Assembly (NCBI RefSeq): GCF_900103215.1
Contig: NZ_FNGV01000001.1
Coordinates: forward strand, 930,001 to 994,000
DNA length: 64,000 bases
Reading direction: 5' to 3'
Source of the DNA: Kriegella aquimaris
GTDB taxonomy: Bacteria; Bacteroidota; Bacteroidia; Flavobacteriales; Flavobacteriaceae
Under the pieces are notes generated by a model. It was not told the DNA's origin. It saw only the letters and a list, made by a program, of their open reading frames with translations, and ran no database searches. Each line of letters opens with the position of its first letter. Positions within the stretch are counted from its first letter, which is position 1. The position numbers and the translations under genes were made by a program. Shown here one piece after another: positions 28,212 to 37,118 of this stretch.

Positions 28212-30005
28212 CTACTCTCCTTTTACTCTAAATATCCAAGTTTTTTCTTTATAGCGCCCACCATAGTTACTGTCTCGTGCCTCCCTGGCTTCACCCATAG
28301 TTTGATAACGTTCGAGAAATACATAGTGGAATTTATTTTTACTGCGAAGGAAGGACTTTGGTTCCAACCCTCTCTTTTCTAAGTCGGCCATAAAGGCCTC
28401 AAAGTATTTCTTCGTTCCAAAAACATTCGTAATTAGATAATAACCAGGTTTGAGGCCATCTTCTGTTTTGACCTCCTCATACTTCTCCCCTGCCTTGGGT
28501 TTTTCGGCTTCATCTTGCTTTTCAGCAACTTGCACCTGCTCTTTTTTTGCCAATTCCTCGGCGGCTAAACGTGCCAGATTGGCCACAGAATCTTGTTTTA
28601 TTTGAGCGATTCTCTGTGCCTCGGCCAAGGCTTCATTTTCTTTTGCTTTAGCAATGGAGTCCAATCGCTGTTTTTCAAGTTCGGCCACCTTGATTGCTTC
28701 TGCTTTTTTCGCCTCCAGCGCTCGTTCTTGGGCAACTTTTTGTTCTTCAGCCTGTTCTTTGGCCAAGGCCAACGCCTCTTTCTTAGCCCTTTCTTGCGCT
28801 TCCTTTTCAGCTTGGACCGCAACTATATCTTTTTGTTTTTTGTCTTCTTTCTGCTCAACAGCCAAGGCTTCTTCCCGTTTCTTGGCTACAGCTAATGAAT
28901 CTTTACGCATTTTCTTTTCTTGGGCCGCAAGTTCTTTAGCTTCCTTCTTCCTTTGTTTTTCCTCAGCTCGCTCAACATCTTCTTTTTCATTGGCCAAAGC
29001 CTCAGCTTTTTCAAGCTCTTCCTTTATCTTTTCATTCCCGACGACTTCCTCTAAAGGATTTTCCTCTATTTCCTCCAACCTAAGCTGTGTCCTTCTTGCT
29101 TCTGGTTTTCCCAAGAAGTAACCCAAAACAATTTCAAATGATGGGTCTTTGTCCCTCATTGTTGAACTTGTTCCAAATTCCATCAAAACCCCTAGCGATG
29201 CCCTTTTGAAAAATGTACCTCCCCCACCGAACGAGGCCCCATAAAAATTGTTATAGCCCAATTGCGTCCAATATTTGCTCGTGCTAAAAAGGGCACCCAT
29301 TCCTATTTGATTAGACATCCCAGGTACGGTTCTCAAATAAATTCGGGGTCTGAAAAAAGCTGTCGAATCCATCTTCATACCAACAGGAAAGTCGTAAGAA
29401 GCCATTCCTAAAAATATTTTGTCTGAAGATGCGGTATTTTGCCCCTTGTCCTTAAAATTATAATCGAACAAGTTCTCCGAAGATAGACTGAACGAAAAAT
29501 TATCAACTGAAAGGCGAACACCGGGAGCCAATTGAAGTATAAAATCATTGGATGGCGCAAGGTCGGGAAACGGTAATTGTGGGTCGGCCTGAAAACGTTC
29601 ATCGGCTAATTCTTGTTTAAAACCAAAAACGTTCGCACCTACCGCCAGCTTTATCTTTGGGCTTAAATCGAAAGTGCGGGCGTAATTTACAGCCCCCCCA
29701 GTATTAAAGAAAAGTCCCGTATTTTGCTGAAAAAAAGCTGCTCCAATAGAGGAAACATCATTCAATTTTCTAGAATAATTCAGAAACAACGTTGTAGGAT
29801 CCACATCTACACTTTGCCATTGCCAACGTGTCCATAAAGCAATAGACTGCGGATAATTGTAGTCTAATGAGAAGGTGGGGTTGAACAAGCTTGAGTTGTA
29901 CTCGACAAGATTATGCTGCCGAAAATCAACAGGTAAAGAGACCTCTTGGGAACGGACGACGAGCGCCGTCGAAAAAATGAAAAAAAAAATCCAGAATTTA
30001 GACAT
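28212..30005 (-). CDS. PorP/SprF-like outer membrane protein with coiled coil and SPOR-like domain
   Basis: The 597-residue product has a signal peptide (FWIFFFIFSTALVVRSQ) and a PorP/SprF-type barrel of about 280 residues (LFNPTFSLDYNYPQS, LFLNYSRKLNDVSSIGAAFF, VVLGYF-like end IVLGYFLGKP). A highly charged Glu/Lys/Ala coiled coil follows (about 305-510). The C-terminal 80 residues (GYYLITNVFGTKKYFEAF and FHYVFLERYQTMGEARE) look like a SPOR-type peptidoglycan-binding domain. PorP/SprF proteins link to type IX secretion and gliding in this phylum. The fusion suggests a barrel tethered to the cell wall. The ATG at 30005 is preferred to a TTG six bases upstream. Confidence 0.87.
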   Translation of the reverse strand: MSKFWIFFFIFSTALVVRSQEVSLPVDFRQHNLVEYNSSLFNPTFSLDYNYPQSIALWTRWQWQSVDVDPTTLFLNYSRKLNDVSSIGAAFFQQNTGLFFNTGGAVNYARTFDLSPKIKLAVGANVFGFKQELADERFQADPQLPFPDLAPSNDFILQLAPGVRLSVDNFSFSLSSENLFDYNFKDKGQNTASSDKIFLGMASYDFPVGMKMDSTAFFRPRIYLRTVPGMSNQIGMGALFSTSKYWTQLGYNNFYGASFGGGGTFFKRASLGVLMEFGTSSTMRDKDPSFEIVLGYFLGKPEARRTQLRLEEIEENPLEEVVGNEKIKEELEKAEALANEKEDVERAEEKQRKKEAKELAAQEKKMRKDSLAVAKKREEALAVEQKEDKKQKDIVAVQAEKEAQERAKKEALALAKEQAEEQKVAQERALEAKKAEAIKVAELEKQRLDSIAKAKENEALAEAQRIAQIKQDSVANLARLAAEELAKKEQVQVAEKQDEAEKPKAGEKYEEVKTEDGLKPGYYLITNVFGTKKYFEAFMADLEKRGLEPKSFLRSKNKFHYVFLERYQTMGEAREARDSNYGGRYKEKTWIFRVKGE

Positions 30006-30246
30006 ATACAAAAGAACAAAAAACCGACAATCCTACATACTATTTTTCTGTAATTTTAGTTTATAATTTAACAAGTTTTTTTTAACCAACAAAACCATTC
30101 TTACATTAGCCACAATTTAAGTGAGAATAAATGTTTTTCAGCCCTTATGGAAAAAAAGCGGCCCATTGGACAATTTAAAAATGGTTTATTTATACACCAC
30201 TGCCCAGTTGACCACTTGACCCAAGGAAACTTTCTAACCCATACCA

Positions 30247-30792
30247 ATGAAATTAATAAAACATACCCTATTTCTATTTCTTACAATAGCCATTATCGGA
30301 TGTAAGGATGATAAGCCTTTGGAAGAAATCTATGTAGAACCATCAATTTCTACTTTTTACTTTATCCGTCATGCCGAAAAGGATAAGACGGATCCCGAGA
30401 ATTCAAATCCTGAATTGAACCAAAAAGGTTTAGGAAGGGCGATGCATTGGGCTGAAATTTTAAAAGACATCAATATTGACGCCATTTATACCACCGATTA
30501 CAAAAGAACCACAATGACAGCTGCACCCTTGTCGGTAAAAAAAGAGCTCTCGTTACAATATTATAATCTAGAGGATGTAAACATTCAACAATTCAAAATT
30601 GATAATTTGAATAAAAAAGTTCTGGTAGTAGGTCATAGTAATACAACGCCAGAGTTTGTGAACAAAATGATCGGGGATAACAAATACTCCCAAATGGATG
30701 ATACCGACAATGGAAGCTTATATATTGTTCAAATAATCAACGGTACCGTAACCGATATGCGATTGGAATTCAATTGTAATTGTCCGGAATAA
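30247..30792 (+). CDS. Histidine phosphatase family lipoprotein (SixA/phosphoglycerate mutase-like)
   Basis: A 181-residue protein with a lipoprotein signal (MKLIKHTLFLFLTIAIIGC). It has the histidine phosphatase catalytic motif FYFIRHAEKDK (nucleophilic His in RHAE). The second histidine is in VLVVGHSNTTPEFV, and the arginine region is IYTTDYKRTTMTAAP. The compact size fits the SixA branch. The substrate is not known; the anchor indicates a periplasmic phosphate ester. The 3' end overlaps the convergent DUF6503 gene by 23 bp. The 235-bp gap upstream (30012-30246) shows no gene. Confidence 0.88.
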   Translation: MKLIKHTLFLFLTIAIIGCKDDKPLEEIYVEPSISTFYFIRHAEKDKTDPENSNPELNQKGLGRAMHWAEILKDINIDAIYTTDYKRTTMTAAPLSVKKELSLQYYNLEDVNIQQFKIDNLNKKVLVVGHSNTTPEFVNKMIGDNKYSQMDDTDNGSLYIVQIINGTVTDMRLEFNCNCPE

Positions 30793-31531
30793 CTTCGATA
30801 TTTTTTAATTCGATGTTGGATAACAATTCTAATCGTTTGGCAACAAATAGACTGTCAATTTCACCTATTGGGATGGTTTTATCTACGGTTTTGTAATTTT
30901 TGTAGTCTACAAAACGAATTCCGTTAACGAAACGTTCGTTGTACGCTTCCCTAAAACGCATACCCCCTCCATCTGTAAAAAACTCATAGGCCAAGTAATC
31001 GGGTTTAAAGGTCTGCTTATTAAACCAATAAAGATAAACATCTTCAAAATCCACTCCTCCGTCTTCTTGATCAAATGTTACCCTGACTTTATAATAATCG
31101 TTTTCCTTTATTCGAACCTCCTCCAATAGCTCTTTATTTACCGCCGGATCATTTAAGCCATAGGGCAAATACGCAAAATAATGTACTGAATTTATTGAGT
31201 TGGAATATTTTGTTGCCATGGAATCTGCAACACTGACCAAACTATCGTTTATAAAACGTTTGAAAGTTTGATTTTCGACAACATCGGTAACTATGGCCGA
31301 ATCACTAACTGTCAATCTCTTTTGAATTCTTTGATCTTGTCTACCCTCCAAAATATAGGTTTTGTCCCTAAAATCAAATGCAATTTCAGTTGTCTTATAC
31401 AAATCGCCTCCGCAAACCTCAATACTTCTATCTACAATTTGCTGCGCTGACAAGATACTGGATTTCTCCTTTTTGTCTTCTTTACAAGATACAATACTTA
31501 AAAAAATAAGAATGGCTATCACTCTGTACAT
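30770..31531 (-). CDS. DUF6503-like lipoprotein
   Basis: A 253-residue product with a lipoprotein signal (MYRVIAILIFLSIVSC). The pattern AQQIVDRSIEVCGGDLYKT near the N terminus and the beta-rich body (FDFRDKTYILEG, VYLYWFNKQTFKPDYLAYEF) match the Bacteroidota family I know as DUF6503, distantly like LolA/LolB-type lipid-binding folds. The role is unknown. It is convergent with, and overlaps by 23 bp, the histidine phosphatase gene. Confidence 0.82.
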   Translation of the reverse strand: MYRVIAILIFLSIVSCKEDKKEKSSILSAQQIVDRSIEVCGGDLYKTTEIAFDFRDKTYILEGRQDQRIQKRLTVSDSAIVTDVVENQTFKRFINDSLVSVADSMATKYSNSINSVHYFAYLPYGLNDPAVNKELLEEVRIKENDYYKVRVTFDQEDGGVDFEDVYLYWFNKQTFKPDYLAYEFFTDGGGMRFREAYNERFVNGIRFVDYKNYKTVDKTIPIGEIDSLFVAKRLELLSNIELKNIEVIPDNYN

Positions 31532-31634
31532 ATGGTATTTTTTAAATAAGACGCAAAAATACTGTTATCTTAACAGAATTATTCTTTTTCCGGAAAATTG
31601 CATATAGAATTATTGTTCCTATTTTTGTTCTCTT

Positions 31635-32099
31635 ATGCAGCAGCAAAAAATCAACATTAAAAATAAGAGGGCCCGTTTCGAGTACGAAATACTGGATAAA
31701 TATACGGCCGGTATCGTTTTGTCGGGAACTGAAATAAAATCCATACGCGAGAGCAAAGCTTCTATTTCAGAAAGCTTCTGTGAATTCAATGATCATGGGG
31801 AGCTCTTTATCATCAATATGCAAATTGATGAATATTCACACGCATCACATTACAATCACAAACCCAAGGCCGAAAGAAAGCTTCTATTAAATAAACGTGA
31901 GTTAAAAAAGTTGGAAAAAGAGGTAAACACCTCGGGGTTGACCATTATACCTCTGAATCTTTTTCTAAACGACCGTGGTCTGGCCAAACTGAATGTCGCT
32001 TTGGCCAAAGGAAAAAAGTTATACGACAAACGTGAAACGATGAAAGATCGCGACAACAAACGAGACCTGGATCGAATCAAGAAAAACTTCAATAACTAA
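31635..32099 (+). CDS. smpB: SsrA-binding protein
   Basis: SmpB binds tmRNA and delivers it to stalled ribosomes for trans-translation. The 154-residue protein has NIKNKRARFEYEILDKY at the start, the conserved AGIVLSGTEIKSIRESKASI stretch and the C-terminal basic tail (KGKKLYDKRETMKDRD) that occupies the decoding centre. tmRNA itself is not found nearby. The 132-bp gap that follows shows no gene. Confidence 0.97.
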   Translation: MQQQKINIKNKRARFEYEILDKYTAGIVLSGTEIKSIRESKASISESFCEFNDHGELFIINMQIDEYSHASHYNHKPKAERKLLLNKRELKKLEKEVNTSGLTIIPLNLFLNDRGLAKLNVALAKGKKLYDKRETMKDRDNKRDLDRIKKNFNN

Positions 32100-32231
32100 T
32101 ATACCTATTACAACTTTTACTTTTACTTGTCCTTATATTTTCGACAAGTGTTGCGCCCTTAGCTCACTGATTAGTAAGCACTCAAAAGAAAGGAAGATTT
32201 TAATCTATTGATAGCGCCAAATAAAACACCC

Positions 32232-32873
32232 CTAATTCTTATCAGCTAACAATGGAACAAATCGAAAAGAGCCGAACTCTTTTTTTTCAAATTCCTTTTC
32301 TGAATTTCGTATAAACAAAGTCATAATCTGCTCATCGACACCTACAGGTATCACTAATCGCCCCCCTATACTTAACTGTGACAACAATGCCTTCGGTACC
32401 TCAGGAGCTCCCGCTGTAACGATAATGCCATCAAACGGAGCCTGTTCGGGTAACCCTTTGTAGCCATCTCCAAATATGGTCTTTTTAGGTCGATAGCCCA
32501 TTTTGTCAAAGAAAATTTTGGTCTTTTTAAAGAGTAGTAGCTGACGCTCGATGGTATACACTTTTGCGTTCATCTTCAGCAATACCGCCGTTTGGTAACC
32601 GCTGCCGGTACCAATTTCCAAAATTTTATGACCAGACTTAACTTCGAGCAATTCAGTTTGAAAGGCAACAGTATAGGGCTGCGAAATGGTCTGCTCGGCA
32701 CCGATGGGAAATGCCTTGTCTTGATAGGCATGGCCTTCAAAACTACTATCGATAAACAAATGCCGGGGTATGCTACGAATTGCATCAAGCACTTTTTTAT
32801 CGGTGATGCCTTTTTTAATAAGCACATCAGCCAATTTATTTCGCATTCCCCGATGCTTTAAGGTATCTTTCAA
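32232..32873 (-). CDS. pcm: Protein-L-isoaspartate O-methyltransferase
   Basis: An AdoMet-dependent repair enzyme that methylates isoaspartyl residues in aged proteins. SAM-binding motif I is ILEIGTGSGYQTAVL (about 75-90). IPRHLFIDSSF and FPIGAEQTISQPYTVAFQTELL are family signatures. Start choice: the frame opens with a TTG at 32894, but the TTG at 32873 gives the start (M)KDTLKHRGMRNKL usual in flavobacterial homologues and 213 residues. The ATG at 32846 would cut conserved residues. It is divergent from the Gfo/Idh gene. Confidence 0.92.
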   Translation of the reverse strand: MKDTLKHRGMRNKLADVLIKKGITDKKVLDAIRSIPRHLFIDSSFEGHAYQDKAFPIGAEQTISQPYTVAFQTELLEVKSGHKILEIGTGSGYQTAVLLKMNAKVYTIERQLLLFKKTKIFFDKMGYRPKKTIFGDGYKGLPEQAPFDGIIVTAGAPEVPKALLSQLSIGGRLVIPVGVDEQIMTLFIRNSEKEFEKKEFGSFRFVPLLADKN

Positions 32874-33014
32874 TGGTTTGGTTTTAATATACAAAGGTAT
32901 AAAAGTAAACAGGTAATGGTCAATTCAATTTTCAGAAAATAGTCCGAACTATTAACTCAACGACAATTGATAAATTCCGATTTAATCTCCTTATTTTTGA
33001 TAAAAATCTAAATT

Positions 33015-33974
33015 ATGCTTAAAGTCGGTGTTCTCGGAGCAGGACATTTAGGAAAAATCCATCTGCGATTGCTAAACCAATCTGAAAAGTACGATTTAAT
33101 TGGTTTCTATGATTCTGATGCAATCAATGGCAAAAAAGTTTCCGAGGAATTTGGCTATCGCTATTTTGAAAACATCAATAGCCTGATAGACGCAGTAGAT
33201 GTTGTCGATATTGTCACCCCTACCCTTTCTCATTTCGATTGCGCCAAAAGATCAATGGAAAAAGGGAAACATGTCTTTATCGAAAAACCTATTACAAACA
33301 CCTTGGAAGAAGCCGAAGCATTATTGGCTCTCGAGGAAAAGTATCATGTAAAAGGGCAGGTAGGACACGTTGAACGATTCAACCCTGCCTTTGCAGCAGT
33401 CAAAAACAAAATTAAAAATCCGATGTTTATTGAGTCACATCGCCTAGCGGAATTCAATCCACGCGGCACCGATGTACCCGTTGTCCTCGATTTAATGATT
33501 CATGATATTGATGCAATTCTTAGTGTCGTAGATTCAGATGTGGCCCAAATCAACGCGAGTGGCGTTTCAGTGATCAGCAATTCTCCTGACATTGCCAATG
33601 CGCGCATAGAATTTGAAAATGGGTGTGTGGCCAATCTAACGGCTAGTAGAATTTCGTTGAAAAACATGCGAAAATCCCGTTTCTTTCAAAAAGACGCCTA
33701 TATCTCAGTAGATTTTTTGGAAAAAAAGGTAGAAGTCGTAAAAATGAAAGATGCACCGGAAAAGACCGGTGATTTCGATATGATTTTGCAGAATGCGGAA
33801 GGTATAAAGAAACAAATCTATTTTGAAAATCCGGATATTGCCACAAACAATGCCATATTGGATGAACTAGAGACCTTTGCCGAGGCCATTACCACGAATA
33901 CCCAGCCTGTTGTCACTCTTAAGCAGGGCACCAAAGCACTAAAGGTGGCATTGCAAATCATTGCTTCTTTTTAG
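33015..33974 (+). CDS. Gfo/Idh/MocA family oxidoreductase
   Basis: An NAD(P)-dependent sugar-type dehydrogenase of 319 residues. The Rossmann motif VGVLGAGHLGKIHL is at the N terminus, the family EKPITNTLEEAEAL motif (Glu-Lys-Pro) is at about 92-105, and VGHVERFNPAF follows. The C-terminal alpha/beta domain has DLMIHDIDAILSV. The substrate is unknown; the VGHVERFNP form recalls relatives involved in sugar-nucleotide or myo-inositol-like chemistry. It is followed by a 3-hydroxyacyl-CoA dehydrogenase gene 151 bp downstream. Confidence 0.92.
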   Translation: MLKVGVLGAGHLGKIHLRLLNQSEKYDLIGFYDSDAINGKKVSEEFGYRYFENINSLIDAVDVVDIVTPTLSHFDCAKRSMEKGKHVFIEKPITNTLEEAEALLALEEKYHVKGQVGHVERFNPAFAAVKNKIKNPMFIESHRLAEFNPRGTDVPVVLDLMIHDIDAILSVVDSDVAQINASGVSVISNSPDIANARIEFENGCVANLTASRISLKNMRKSRFFQKDAYISVDFLEKKVEVVKMKDAPEKTGDFDMILQNAEGIKKQIYFENPDIATNNAILDELETFAEAITTNTQPVVTLKQGTKALKVALQIIASF

Positions 33975-34125
33975 AATAACTGGTCTTTAAGTAGTAGCTT
34001 TTCAAGAGACAACCAAATGGTCAACGGTCGAATTTCAGTTTTCTGGAACCGTTTAAACAATTTGTGATTTCAAAATGGAAGCAAGAATACTATCTCTTTA
34101 AACGCAATTGAAATAACACTGGATT

Positions 34126-35016
34126 ATGAAAAAAATAGCAATTATAGGTGCTGGCACTATGGGTAACGGAATTGCCCATGTCTTTGCCCAAAAAGGCTAC
34201 AAGGTTAATTTAGTAGATATCTCGCAAGAAGCACTCGACAAAGGTGTTGCTACAATTTCCAATAACCTTGACCGTATGTTGGCGAAAGATAAAATTTCTG
34301 AAAGCGATAAGATCAATACTTTAAACGGAATTTTGACCTATACCGAATTAGTCAAAGGAATCGAAAATGTAGATCTGATAATTGAAGCGGCCACAGAAAA
34401 CGTTGATTTAAAGCTAAGAATTTTCAAAGAACTAGATGTACATTGTGGTGACCAAACAATCTTGGCCACTAATACATCCTCAATATCCATTACCCTAATT
34501 GCTTCGGCCACCCAGCGACCCGAAAAAGTTATCGGCATGCACTTTATGAATCCGGTGCCCATAATGCCATTGGTAGAAATTATTCGAGGGTACAATACTT
34601 CGAACGCGACAACTGACCAAATTAAAAAACTGGCAAAAGATTTAGACAAAGTGCCAACAGTGGTCAACGACTACCCCGGTTTCGTGGCCAACCGTATTTT
34701 AATGCCTATGATCAACGAGGCGATTGAAACCTTGTATCACGGTGTTGCTGGTGTAACGGAAATCGACACGGTAATGAAATTGGGTATGGCACATCCCATG
34801 GGGCCTTTACAGCTTGCTGATTTTATTGGTCTTGATGTATGCCTTTCCATACTAAATGTATTGTATGAAGGATTTAAAAACCCCAAATATGCCCCCTGCC
34901 CCCTACTAATAAACATGGTCACCGCTGGAAAACTGGGCGTCAAATCAGGAGAAGGGTTTTATGACTATGCCACTTCTAAAAAGGCCGAAAAGGTAGCTAA
35001 TCAGTTTGCTGTGTAA
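34126..35016 (+). CDS. hbd: 3-hydroxybutyryl-CoA dehydrogenase
   Basis: It reduces acetoacetyl-CoA or oxidises 3-hydroxybutyryl-CoA with NAD(P). The 296-residue single-function form begins with IAIIGAGTMGNGIAHVFAQKG (dinucleotide fold). It has the IIEAATENVDLKLRIF segment, the catalytic-His motif IGMHFMNPVPIMPLVEIIRG and the C-terminal HPMGPLQLADFIGLD. Such enzymes serve short-chain fatty acid or branched-chain metabolism. The next gene, yggS, lies 55 bp downstream, and a loose operon is possible. Confidence 0.95.
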   Translation: MKKIAIIGAGTMGNGIAHVFAQKGYKVNLVDISQEALDKGVATISNNLDRMLAKDKISESDKINTLNGILTYTELVKGIENVDLIIEAATENVDLKLRIFKELDVHCGDQTILATNTSSISITLIASATQRPEKVIGMHFMNPVPIMPLVEIIRGYNTSNATTDQIKKLAKDLDKVPTVVNDYPGFVANRILMPMINEAIETLYHGVAGVTEIDTVMKLGMAHPMGPLQLADFIGLDVCLSILNVLYEGFKNPKYAPCPLLINMVTAGKLGVKSGEGFYDYATSKKAEKVANQFAV

Positions 35017-35071
35017 CAATGCTTGTATGAGAAATTCGAAGCAAATAATAAATCGAAAATTATAATACCAA

Positions 35072-35731
35072 ATGTCAATTAAAGATAACCTGATCCATAT
35101 TAAAAAAAATCTCGAAAATCATGTGACCCTGGTTGCAGTTTCTAAAACGAAACCCAACGAAATGATTCAAGAAGCTTATGGCACGGGCCAACGAATTTTC
35201 GGGGAAAACAAGGTTCAAGAGATGGTTGCCAAATGGGAAAAATTACCCAAAGACATCCAATGGCATATGATTGGCCATCTTCAGCGAAACAAGGTAAAAT
35301 ACATGGCGGAGTTCGTTTCTTTGATTCATGGCGTCGATAGTTTTCGATTGTTAAAAGAGATTGACAAACAAGCAAAAAAACATGACCGTACCATATCCTG
35401 TCTATTACAAATACATATCGCAGAGGAAGACACCAAATTCGGATTTGATGAAAAAGAGTTGAACGACCTATTACAAAACCCGGAATTACATGAATTGAAA
35501 AACATAGAAATTAAGGGTCTCATGGGTATGGCCACCTTTACAACTGATAAAGAACAAGTAAGGCGAGAGTTTAAAAAGCTAAAGACTTTGTTCGAAAAAA
35601 CAAAGACTTTTCTACCAAGCATATCCATATTATCTATGGGCATGAGTGGCGACTACGAGATTGCTATTGCAGAAGGTGGTAACATGGTACGCATCGGAAG
35701 TAGTATCTTTGGGGAACGAAACACATATTAG
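35072..35731 (+). CDS. YggS family PLP-binding protein
   Basis: A 219-residue alanine racemase-like barrel without the second domain. It maintains PLP homeostasis in the cytosol (YggS/PLPBP). Key motifs are VTLVAVSKTKPNEMI with the PLP lysine, FGENKVQEMV, WHMIGHLQRNKVKY and the C-terminal LSMGMSGDYEIAIAEGGNMVRIG. No racemase activity is expected. The next gene follows after 40 bp. Confidence 0.96.
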   Translation: MSIKDNLIHIKKNLENHVTLVAVSKTKPNEMIQEAYGTGQRIFGENKVQEMVAKWEKLPKDIQWHMIGHLQRNKVKYMAEFVSLIHGVDSFRLLKEIDKQAKKHDRTISCLLQIHIAEEDTKFGFDEKELNDLLQNPELHELKNIEIKGLMGMATFTTDKEQVRREFKKLKTLFEKTKTFLPSISILSMGMSGDYEIAIAEGGNMVRIGSSIFGERNTY

Positions 35732-35771
35732 ACCTGATAGGGGCATAATTCAAATTTGAATTTAGAACTGC

Positions 35772-37115
35772 ATGTACGCAATCTTAGATATAGAAACAAC
35801 GGGGGGCAAATACAATGAAGAAGGCATCACCGAAATTGCAATTCATAAATTCGATGGTCATCAGGTAGTCGATAAGTTCATAAGTTTGGTGAATCCTGAA
35901 AAGGAAATACAGCCTTTTGTTGTCAACCTTACCGGCATCAACAATAAAATGTTGCGTACGGCACCTAAGTTTCATGAAATAGCCAAACGTATTGTCGAAG
36001 TTACCCAAGACACAATATTGGTGGCTCATAATGCTCAATTCGATTACCGCATCTTGCGTACCGAATTTCGAAGATTGGGATACAATTTTGAGCGCAAAAC
36101 ACTATGTACCGTTGACCTTTCCAAGAAATTAATTCCGGAAGCCGAATCTCATAGTTTGGGCAAACTGGTTCGATCTTTGGGCATACCGGTTACCGACAGG
36201 CATCGGGCAAATGGCGATGCCCTTGCTACATTGAAACTCTTTAAGCTATTGCTCGCCAAGGATACTGATAAGACTATCATTAAAGATATCGTTCGCAAAG
36301 AGACCCATGGCGAACTTTCGCCTCGCCAACTGGACATTGTAAAAGAGATGCCTTCAGAGACAGGTGTTTTTTACGTGCATAATAAAGATGGTGATATCAT
36401 TTTTTTAGCCAAGAGCAGTGATATTAAAAAGCGGGTAAACCAGCATTTCACAAAAAATGGGGAAAGGGCTAGAAAGCTCCAGAAAGAAACCAAGAAAATA
36501 ACTTTTGAAAAAACGGGTAGTGAACTGGTGGCTCTGTTAAAAGAAAATGAAGAAATTTCTCGTAATAGACCAAAATATGGACGGTCAAAGTCTCAAAAAT
36601 TATTCTCACATATTGTTTATACGAATACGAACGAGTTGGGCTATCGAGAATTGCGAATTGAAGCATCCAACTTCAGGTCCCAAAATAAGATTACTACTTT
36701 TAGTAGCCTAGATAGCGCAAAGAATTTTATAAAAAAAGTGACCGAAGAATTTGAGCTCTGTTCAGAATTAAATGAGATTTCAGACGATAAAACAGACTGT
36801 TCCCAAGATAGTATCAAGGAAACAGCGAGTGAATACAATGAGCGGATAGAACGGGTATTTGATAAATACTCATTGGGTCAAAAAAATATCATTATTGTAG
36901 ACAAAGGCCGTGACGTAGGCGAATACAGCGCTATTCTTATTAAAAACGGGAGTTTTCAGGGACTGGGATATTACAATTTAAATCATCAAATCAATAATAT
37001 TCATATCTTAGAATCAATTATTACCCCAATGACACCTAGTGCGAATGCCAAGCATATTATCGAATCGTATCTGAGAAAGCGTAGGGTTATAAAAATATTG
37101 GAACTAGATATTTAG
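35772..37115 (+). CDS. DnaQ-like 3'-5' exonuclease fused to a GIY-YIG nuclease domain
   Basis: The first 165 residues form a DEDDh exonuclease (DIETTG, HNAQFDY, HRANGDALAT), like the DNA polymerase III epsilon proofreading domain. Residues about 195-280 are a GIY-YIG/UvrC N-terminal-like module (ETGVFYVHNKDGDIIFLAKS, KRVNQHF, KENEEISRNRPKYGRS). The remaining 170 residues are a less conserved C-terminal region. This architecture resembles Cho/UvrC-exonuclease proteins of repair pathways. The GIY tyrosines appear partly altered (VFYV). The gene is followed after three bases by the ion channel. Confidence 0.9.
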   Translation: MYAILDIETTGGKYNEEGITEIAIHKFDGHQVVDKFISLVNPEKEIQPFVVNLTGINNKMLRTAPKFHEIAKRIVEVTQDTILVAHNAQFDYRILRTEFRRLGYNFERKTLCTVDLSKKLIPEAESHSLGKLVRSLGIPVTDRHRANGDALATLKLFKLLLAKDTDKTIIKDIVRKETHGELSPRQLDIVKEMPSETGVFYVHNKDGDIIFLAKSSDIKKRVNQHFTKNGERARKLQKETKKITFEKTGSELVALLKENEEISRNRPKYGRSKSQKLFSHIVYTNTNELGYRELRIEASNFRSQNKITTFSSLDSAKNFIKKVTEEFELCSELNEISDDKTDCSQDSIKETASEYNERIERVFDKYSLGQKNIIIVDKGRDVGEYSAILIKNGSFQGLGYYNLNHQINNIHILESIITPMTPSANAKHIIESYLRKRRVIKILELDI

Positions 37116-37118
37116 AAT

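Noticed and set aside
28654-29121. 155-codon serine/phenylalanine-rich frame on the plus strand
   Set aside because: It is the mirror image of the Glu/Lys/Ala coiled coil of the PorP-like gene; repetitive codons leave the opposite strand open.
30147-30305. About 52-codon frame MEKKRPIGQF... entering the histidine phosphatase gene
   Set aside because: It overlaps the signal sequence of a supported gene in another frame and has no features.
35772-37115. Idea that the exonuclease is the replicative DNA polymerase III epsilon subunit
   Set aside because: The GIY-YIG module and C-terminal region indicate a repair-type fusion protein instead.
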